From the NCBI GenBank assembly GCA_018907035.1, contig JACCIC010000137.1, positions 1 through 64,000 on the forward strand: 64,000 nucleotides of DNA. The letters run 5' to 3'. Source of the DNA: Sycobia sp. Sy_11. Lineage: Eukaryota; Arthropoda; Insecta; Hymenoptera; Epichrysomallidae. This document shows, piece after piece, positions 55,892 to 64,000 of the stretch; positions within the stretch are counted from its first letter, which is position 1; the number at the start of each line of letters is the position of its first letter. The notes under the pieces were generated by a model. It worked only from the letters and a program-made list of their open reading frames with translations, had not been told where the DNA came from and made no database searches. The translations under genes and the position numbers were made by a program.

Positions 55892-55918
55892 AACCGTTAA
55901 AATTTTTTGGCGGTAAAG
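55892..55918 (+). promoter_or_regulatory. Myb- and E2F-like sites upstream of RCC1
   Basis: AACCGTT (55892-55898) fits the Myb site, and TTTTGGCGGTAAAG (55905-55918) is one base from the E2F-type TTTGGCGGGAAA. They lie about 50-75 bp before the end of RCC1 exon 1, so near or in the 5' UTR. Insect cell-cycle genes are often controlled by Myb-MuvB/E2F. Binding here is inference. Confidence 0.45.
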
Positions 55919-55966
55919 AGTTACAAACATTTTTGTTTTGTGGGTGTTTTTTGATCACTTAAAAAA

Positions 55967-58681
55967 AGTATGTAAATGAATGATTTCTTAAATTATCTAT
56001 ACGTGTTATTCTGTTAACTTTATTTCTTCGGTTTTGAGCTAATTCATACAAGTTAACCTCTTTCAGTGCCGCCAAAGAAATCAATAAAACGACCTGCGTC
56101 AATTGTACATGAATCTCAACAAGATCAAATTGTAAAACGACAAAAAAAGATAAATACTAAGACTAACAAACTGAATAAAAATTTAGATATTGACGGTAAA
56201 TTTGAAAAGATAGTATTTTAAAATTAAGTATATTACATAAGAATTCAATTGGTAGTAATTATTTTAAAGCATTGACATTTTAGTAGAACATTTTTTACCA
56301 AAAATTTATACCAAATTTACATTAATTATAATAAATAAAGTGAAAATTAAAATATGTAATTTATAGAAACAACATATTGGTTAAAAGTCATAGCTTCTAC
56401 AATAAAACCAACTTGGCAATGCCATTACTTGGTTAAGAGATTTAATTTTATTTCTATGCTATTATTTACAAGACAAACTTAATAATTTTTTCTAAAATAA
56501 TGTCATAGATCCAAAAACCAGATTTATACTACATAAGATTCCTACAGGTGGTACAATTCTTACTTGTGGTCAAGGAGATGTTGGACAACTTGGTTTAGGA
56601 GAAGATATAATGGAAAAAACACGTTTTGCAATGGTTAAAAATTATACAAATATTGTTTCTGTAGCAGCTGGTGGCATGCATAATATATGTTTAACAAATA
56701 ATGGAAAGGTCATAACATTTGGTTGCAATGATGAAGGAGCACTTGGTAGAAATACAACTCAAGAAGGATCTGAAACTATTCCAGGATTTATAGAATTACC
56801 GTTATCTGCTATTCAAGTAACAGCTGGTGATTCACATAGTGCAGCTCTTTTAGAGGATGGTCGTGTTTTTGTCTGGGGTTCGTTTCGGGTGAGAAAATTA
56901 CTTTTATACTTAAAATGTTACTAATTATATATAGTCAATTGTTTAATTAAATACTTTCACAAATTTTAATTAAAAGGATTCTCATGGAACCATGGGCTTA
57001 TTAACCAAAGCTAATGAACAATTCCCGATTGAAATACCTCTAAAAAATAAATTTATTAAAATAGCATCAGGTGCAGACCATTTAGTATTATTAGATCAAA
57101 CTAAGCAAGTTTTTACTTGCGGATGTGGTGAGCAAGGGCAGCTTGGCCGTCTGCCTGAAAGAAAAACTGATAGACATAGTCGACAAGGAGTGAATCAATT
57201 GCTTTCTCCTAGTCAAGTACATTTTAAAATAAATAAAAATGTAGAAGCTGAAGATATTTGGGCTGGCACGTATGCCACATTTGTTAAGGACTCTCATAGT
57301 GGAGATATATATGTATTTGGTTTAAATAATTATAGTCAAATAGGTATATGTTAATTTAAATCAAATTCAAACTAATTAAAAGCTTTATAATTATAGAGTT
57401 CATAATTTTATGATAGGACTTAGAGGAGTTGAGAAGCAATTTCATCCAAAAATTTCAACCACATTCTCTGGTAAAAAATGGACGCATATTAGTTCTGGTC
57501 AACATCATACAATAGCTTTGGATGAAGCAGGAAAAGTTTTTGCTTTAGGTAGAAAAGAATATGGTCGTTTGGGTCTTGGCTCTGTTGAATGTGATGCTAT
57601 AGAACTTACTTCTATACCTAACTTAGAACAAATAAAATGTGTTGATATAGCCACTGGTAGTGCACAATCATTTGCTGTTACTGAAGATGGTAAAATCAAC
57701 AAACAATTTCATTTAATCTCTTAAAAATATTTTTGAGGGAAATAACATTTGTACACTAACTGTAGATGCATAGTTAAAATCTTGGATTTAGCTTAAATTT
57801 TGTGTTATGCATGATTATAAAAATATGAATGTATGTAGAGTCAACGAAATTTTTAAACTAATTTTCTGATGAAATGATTGATAATAGTAATATTGATGAA
57901 AGTTTAATGTAATTAACATATTATTTATTGAAACTAGTAACACAGATATTTCTAATTATCTAATATATTATTAATTAATAAGCTCCTGTTATAAAACTTA
58001 TAGTTATTATTTATATTAAATTATTATTCTTTATAAATTTAGAATTATAATATGATATAAATAATAAATCAGATTTGGAGAATCCATCGTGTATATTCTA
58101 ATATTAATATAATGCTAGAAGCATCATTAACATGTTTTTATTAACTTTTTTAGTCTTAGTATTTACATGCAATTTTTCATTTTAATTGTTAATGTTGTTA
58201 ATTCATTAATACTTCTGTACTAGACAAAAATCCAGTTAGATATAAGAAATATTCTTATTTTAACTTAGAAATATTTTGAATTATTTTTACATTCTAAATA
58301 AAAAATTATCTTGTATCAATTAATTAATAATTATTAAATAGTATATAATTCATTATAAAATATATTGCAATTTACTGATCATTGTTTTAGGCAATAATTT
58401 TTTCTTTTCTTTAAAAATTCAATAGTTATTATATAACTATTGAAAGAAATAGATGATTCATATAAATGTTATTTTCAAATTAATTTTTTTCAGGTAAATT
58501 ATATGCTTGGGGAATGGGTACTAGTGGTCAACTAGGTACGGGAGAAGAAGAAGATTTAGATGTACCAACAATAATCAATTTTAAACAATTGAAAGATGTC
58601 AAAATTCATCGAGTGTCAGGTGGAGGTCAACATACAATAATTCTGGCAACATCTTCTAAAAGTCGTGAAACTGTTGGATAA
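55967..58681 (+). CDS. Rcc1: RCC1, regulator of chromosome condensation (RanGEF), 445 aa
   Basis: Guanine-nucleotide exchange factor for Ran on chromatin; it makes the nuclear RanGTP that drives transport and spindle assembly. Coding parts: 55967, 56067-56195, 56509-56888, 56977-57343, 57417-57689, 58494-58681. All junctions have GT and AG and the frame is open for 445 codons, close to the ~420 of animal RCC1. The start ATG is split: A at 55967 before a GTATGT donor, TG at 56067 after TTTCAG. The N-terminal tail is basic ([16 protein letters not shown]; nuclear and chromatin binding). Seven propeller-blade signatures follow in order: [80 protein letters not shown]. The large last intron (57690-58493) and an upstream 5' UTR intron (55968-56066) are AT-rich. 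AATAAA signals occur after 58795. Confidence 0.92.
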
Positions 58682-60009
58682 CAACAATATTAAGAGCAGA
58701 AATTGCACGTTAAATTCGTTTGTTTGATCTAAAAAATTCTTGATTACATTTGACGAAACTCTGGAAGTAAAATAAGTTTATAAAAGTAAAAAAATAATAA
58801 AATAAAAAAACATATTATAAAGAATTTGAAAGTATAAAGTAAATTCCAAATTAGGGTTTCAGTAATAAATATTTTGACCAATTGTGTATTTATAATGTAT
58901 GTATAAAAGTTGATTTTAGATTTACGAATATTAATAGATGAACTAGATTTTGAAAGATATATTAATAAGAAACTAAATGTTTTTTATAAAGTATTTACAC
59001 ACTTAATTAGTATTTATTAATTTATGTATTAGTATCCATTGTATACATACTTTCTTAAATGGTAGTTAATTAAAAAACTAATTAAATAATAAATTTAAAA
59101 TATTAATTTTATTAATTTCATTTAGGAAATTAATTTGTCTAAAGCTAAATTTTATATTTAAAATCTTATGCAAGAGAAATAGAATAATTTATATATTGTG
59201 TGTACTAAAAGTACTATGTTTAATCTATAAAGGTTTTTAGACAGTTGTAGGCAAATATAATTTTTAAAATAAGAAAGGTTTAAGTAAATATATATCATGT
59301 ACTTTTCTATCATTTATTTTTGTTAGAACTATTAATATGAAATCAATTACAATTAATATGCGCCCACGCGTATTAATTAAGCACACAGAAATTTTCAAAT
59401 TGAGGAATGCATTGTAATTTTGTAAAATTAATTTTTATTGTATGTATTGTAACAAAACTTGCTTTTTGTTTGCATTTTTATTAACTAATTAAATAAATGA
59501 GCAATCTAAATTCAAATTTTGAAAATAATTTGTTGGTATATAAAATTATTTTATAAATTCATTAAATATAAAAATGTTTTATATTTAATGAATATTTTCG
59601 TATGGACCACAAAAAGGAGAAAAATTAAAGATTAATTTTATTATTTTTAAATAAAGGTATGATATTTAATAATAATAATCTAAGTTTTTTACATTTAAAT
59701 TTGTTTCTGTTAATAATGAAAATTAATAATAAAAATAGAAATTTTTGTTTACAACATGAGGATAAAATCGAATGAAACCATTAGTCCGAGACCCAGCGAC
59801 ATTTTTATGTCATGGATTTATCCTCGACCGAAAATTAGTTTAAGAGTGCTCCTCACGATTGCTGGAAGTCTGAATCAATCGTTGCGCCTCATAGAGAAAA
59901 ATTTTGCGTCAAGTTAGAGAACTAAAATCCATGGTCTGCATTACCGACATTTCAGGAACGTATCTACAATGAAAATTGTATGAATAGCCCCCTTTCTTAC
60001 ATATGTATG

Positions 60010-60013
<4 letters not shown>
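58682..60013. other. RCC1 3' flank and intergenic DNA
   Basis: Polyadenylation-type signals (AATAAA at about 58797 and 58864) follow the RCC1 stop. The rest is AT-rich with no gene; 59760-59930 is less AT-rich but has no supported frame. Confidence 0.5.

Positions 60014-60070
<57 letters not shown>
60014..60070. repeat. (TA)n microsatellite
   Basis: Pure TA run preceded by GTATGTATGTA. Confidence 0.95.
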
Positions 60071-60072
<2 letters not shown>

Positions 60073-61792
60073 TACGTCTATGTAGCGCTCGATGTTATAC
60101 ACGAAAGAACGTTCCTTATCAAAGCTTCTTATTTCAGTATCATATATCATTGCCTTGCTCTGTCGCGAGTACTTGCGAGTAAAATGTAGCATCTCAAAGT
60201 TCGATAATAAGTTGCCAGTACGTACATATGGCAATATTGAAATGCATTTTTGTCATTTATAATAACTTTTCTGATAACAAATTTAATATTCAAGGCAATA
60301 CACATTACTAATATAGTAAAGATAATTAAAAATTATTCTTTAATAAATATATATATATATATGTTATCCACTAGCTCATTAATTTCTAAAAAATTCTGTA
60401 AGAATATTTAGAATTTAGAATATCTATTCAGAGTTTATAAAATTTGATATAAACCAGTAATCTTATCGCAGTGAAAAAAATAATTTTTCTTATTTATTAC
60501 TTTGGATCAGGAAATACAATTTCCATAAAAAAACGTGCTATAAATATAGTATGTGTCATAGAAAAGTAGAAAAATTTTAGAAACATTAGTAAAATCTGAA
60601 ATATTTATTTCATATATTCTGTTGAAAACAAAAGATACGAATCCTTCATGTTTCGCATTTAAATTCTTTGTGCCACAAGTTTTTTGTGTCGCATTTCTAA
60701 TGAACGATTGAGTATATATCTGTATTATTATTTAAAAAAACTTATTTTTATAATAATAATCAATAAAATTATTTCAAACTTCAGTTGTTTATATATTCGT
60801 TCAAAAAATAGAATTGTAATACCCGAAACGAATTGATAGAGAAAGTTTAATGACGGCATAACATTGAAGCTTATAGGAACAATTATTGCTACCAATGATT
60901 CAGAAGGAAGTTTAGCTATATCACCAACAATATATAGTACATTTGTGGCTAAGGCTTTAGACTTCGAATCACAGCGTAACCTTTGGATTGACTCTTTGAG
61001 AACCGATTAGGTAAAAAATAGTTTTCAACGTATTCTTCAAAGAAATCAGAATCATGAAATTATACAATTATATCTATATATATTATTGAAAATTAATAGA
61101 GAATCAAAAAAAATGAATTTGCCAATAATATCGTCATGTAAATTAATTGGGGTTTTTTATAATCAAAAATCAATGAAAAGTAATTTAAACCGAATGGAAT
61201 GAGTGTTAAAAATACTGATTAGAAATCCACATTTTTGTATAAATAAATATATTAAAGGAGAATAAATTTATTTATTTAAATTAAATCTTATTAAATTGAA
61301 TAAATAATTTTTATCGGGATTATTTTTCTTTTATAAAATTTTAATTTAATACTACTGCCATATCATCTTGATACAATATTATACGATTTAACTTAATTTA
61401 ATATTATTATTAATTTAATAATAATTATTAATGGAATGCATTATGTTTTCAATAATTGTAATAAATAAAATATCCTCTAAAATATCAAAACTTGATATTT
61501 ATATTATTTCCTTATTTTTAATACTTCAAAAGATATTTTGCTGATTATAATTGTTATTTCTTTGCTAATTTTTGTACAAACATCGTTTCACACCTATAAA
61601 TCGAAAGCCATTTACAATGCCGAATAAATGCAATTCATATATTTCTGCATTATAGATGAGGGGCTACTCCGATTGAGAGTCAAGTTCTCCAAAAGTTCTC
61701 TTTCGGCTCTTACCGAGCTCTCTTGCTTCTCTTCTGTAATACAACGCCAAGTAAACAGTACATTAAAATTCATCTATAATACTGTGTGGGCG

Positions 61793-61842
<50 letters not shown>

Positions 61843-63869
61843 GCTTCCAATAAGAATCCATTAGAAGGTTCTGAAGTATAGCTACTAAATGTAATTACTA
61901 ACTATATTTTAGACATTAGCTTAATATTTACAATGAAAAATAATCGTACTTTCTTACCATTTCCTAGCAAAAAAAATGTTTATATTTTTATGCATTTTAG
62001 TTGCCCATTTTCTACGTTTTTAACCATTTTTCATTCATCGTAATTCTAACAAGGGTTCTACCATATCAAAATATTTTGATACCAAAGTTAATAACAGCTA
62101 CATTGTTATGGCTGCTAATAAAGGGCACGCTTTCGGGAAATTGTAACACCATGGATATGTCGCGTAGTGTATTCTCGTCGGATCAAGAGATGTATTTTTC
62201 ATTCGAATAATTTTATATAAAAGGTTTTAAATCTATTATTTGAGTCCGCGATGCGAGTTTATGTAATTTTCAAAGCATAAATGCTTCGACGCCAAATGCA
62301 CTGTAACATAATATGAATATGTAAGTATTATAAATTAAAGAGTCGTTTTAAAGAAATTAATCATATCAAATATCTTCTATATGAAATAATGTTGAGCTTT
62401 GTAAAAAGTATTTTAAAAAAAATTTGTCTATCTCAGAAAAATAAATTTTTAATACTGTATTTGTGTTTCCGATAAAAGTCGCTTTTTTACAAAATATAAA
62501 CTTAAAAAGTGATTGTACCTCGATTTACACTGCAACATCTCAGCATGGAAGTATACCTATTCTTCACGGATCGACTGCGACCTTTTTTATTACAAGCTCG
62601 GAACGCTCATATCGGATTTTCAACAAATTTGTATAGAACATAAAAAATTTATGTCAATGAGATCTATAACTTTAATTATAAATATTATTGCATTGTACAA
62701 AACACCATGCTTTTTACAATTTCTTTAGCATTTTTGTTATTATATTTCACGAATAACAGAATCGATGGATTTTACAATATTTTCATTAACATTATCTTAT
62801 CTGTATATTATCCAATATTTTTTACAAATTTATTAATATTTTATTGATTGATTCTGTAGTTACAGACTCCTTAACTTACATAGATATAAGCCAGTTATTT
62901 TTTTCACATATTTACAATATACATTGTTTTAATTAATTTCGACGATAAGTTATTTCCCAGTGATTTAGTCATATACTGTCAAAAATGTCTTTTTATGAGC
63001 CCACGCGTGGACAAAATGGTGTCGAAATAAACTCGGCTATTTGCAAATGATCTCCTTACTTTATTAAGCTATATTTCAATTAAAAATATATATTTATTAT
63101 TATTTTTTAGAGTTTTACATATATTTATGTAAATTATACTATGCTGTTATTCCTAAGGATGAACATAAAATGCACTTAGCCATTTGTTTCAATGATACAT
63201 TGTTTTAAGAAGTTATTGCGTTGTATAATTTATTTTTCCTCATTCTAACCTACAAATCGCACCTTCACCGCTTGATTCCGGTTCTCATGAGGAAAAATAT
63301 AGTCCTTACCTAGTACGAAAAGACTTTTTTACGAACCTCGTTATAACCCTCGGCTTCGCCTCGGGTCGCAAACCTCTTGTTTTGTAAATAAAGCCTTTCC
63401 ATACTCGGTAAGAAATGTACTATTGTGCTACTCTGTTTCGGAAAATTTTACCACAATCTTTTGTGTACATATTATTGTGGTATATGAATCTTTATGCTTG
63501 ATATTCAGGCAGATGATTCACTGATCTATGAAAAGATTAACAATATAATTATATAGATTTTTGTATGTTTTTTTGTCTTTATATAAAATATTATTCTAAA
63601 TTCAGTAAAATAGTAAGTTTGTAGAAAAGACATGTAAGATTTATAAATTGTAAATTTCTGAATATGCTATGAATATATATTATTATGTTTTCCTTTGTCA
63701 CAATTAGTAGGACATCTGACTATATCAATGGACTGATATTTAATTTAACTATAGAATATTTTTGGGCTAATATATTAGGAATTTATATGAAATCTTTATA
63801 AAATTCGTGAGAAGATGCATTTAAACTTATTACCATGCTAAGGCACATGAAACTCGCCTAATTGCAGTC

Positions 63870-63902
<33 letters not shown>

Positions 63903-64000
63903 CTTTTTGCTTCTATTATTTTCATTATTATTATAATTCTTATCATAATGAGTAGATTTGTTCCGTTTATAGTTGTAATCACTATTTCTAAGCGATATTT
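60071..64000. other. AT-rich intergenic DNA
   Basis: No gene supported. (TA)n at 61796-61839 and (TG)n at 63871-63902. Around 63340-63375 a small palindrome CCTCGGCTTCGCCTCGGG, similar in wording to CGTCTCGGCTTCGCCCG at 18841, hints at a mobile-element end. Confidence 0.45.

Overview
The window looks like a piece of an insect genome, most likely an ant or other hymenopteran. The reasons are the AT-rich non-coding DNA with many (TA)n tracts, short GT-AG introns, a mauritiana-type mariner, R1- and Jockey-type LINEs, a Gypsy element, a chuvirus-like glycoprotein relic and a Polinton/adintovirus-type element, all found together in ant genomes. The species cannot be named from sequence alone. Only one clearly intact, conserved host gene is present: RCC1 (445 codons, six coding exons, 55967-58681, + strand).

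1-13 kb: a decayed Polinton (Maverick)/adintovirus-like element. On the left are a phospholipase A2-like capsid-protein gene running off the window edge (minus), a packaging ATPase, a conserved structural-type protein, a collagen/fibre-like protein and a retroviral-type integrase with a chromodomain-like tail (plus). Converging on them are a small putative DNA-binding protein, an acidic protein and a long protein-primed-type DNA polymerase B (minus). PolB and several other genes carry stops and frameshifts. PolB also holds an 86-nt intron that splits an HNH/endonuclease VII-like zinc motif. Next to PolB are two short spliced genes that still read open: 9236-10016 (a CDMQGF family protein, 196 codons) and 10797-11580 (an acidic-to-basic RS-tailed protein, 203 codons). 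Their promoters match closely: CCAAT, about 40 bp, TATAAAA, about 80 bp, ATG. A degenerate ~215-310-bp tandem repeat follows.

13-32 kb: a ZAD-type zinc-finger pseudogene fragment, a recent mariner with 29-bp terminal repeats, an inverted 60-bp minisatellite array, an LTR-like segment containing a tRNA-derived SINE with target-site duplication and poly(A), a second much older mariner, the 5' part of a Jockey-type LINE, and a Gypsy element with one LTR and a tRNA-Pro-like primer site.

32-42 kb: a large fold-back repeat followed by a direct segmental duplication carrying exon fragments of a HAX1-like gene, a solo LTR (TGTAACGGGC...GCCCGTTACA), a second LTR-like segment, and otherwise AT-rich DNA.

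42.8-48.8 kb: two head-to-tail R1-clade LINEs on the minus strand, one nearly full length but with the RT catalytic core deleted. 50.2-51.9 kb: a broken chuvirus-type glycoprotein. 53.0 kb: a strong core promoter whose TATA box lies in the loop of a perfect inverted repeat, followed by a 5' exon with a GTAAGT donor. 55-55.85 kb: dispersed and inverted repeats. 55.9-58.7 kb: RCC1, with E2F- and Myb-like sites just upstream and a start codon split by an intron. 58.7-64 kb: AT-rich DNA without a gene that I can support.
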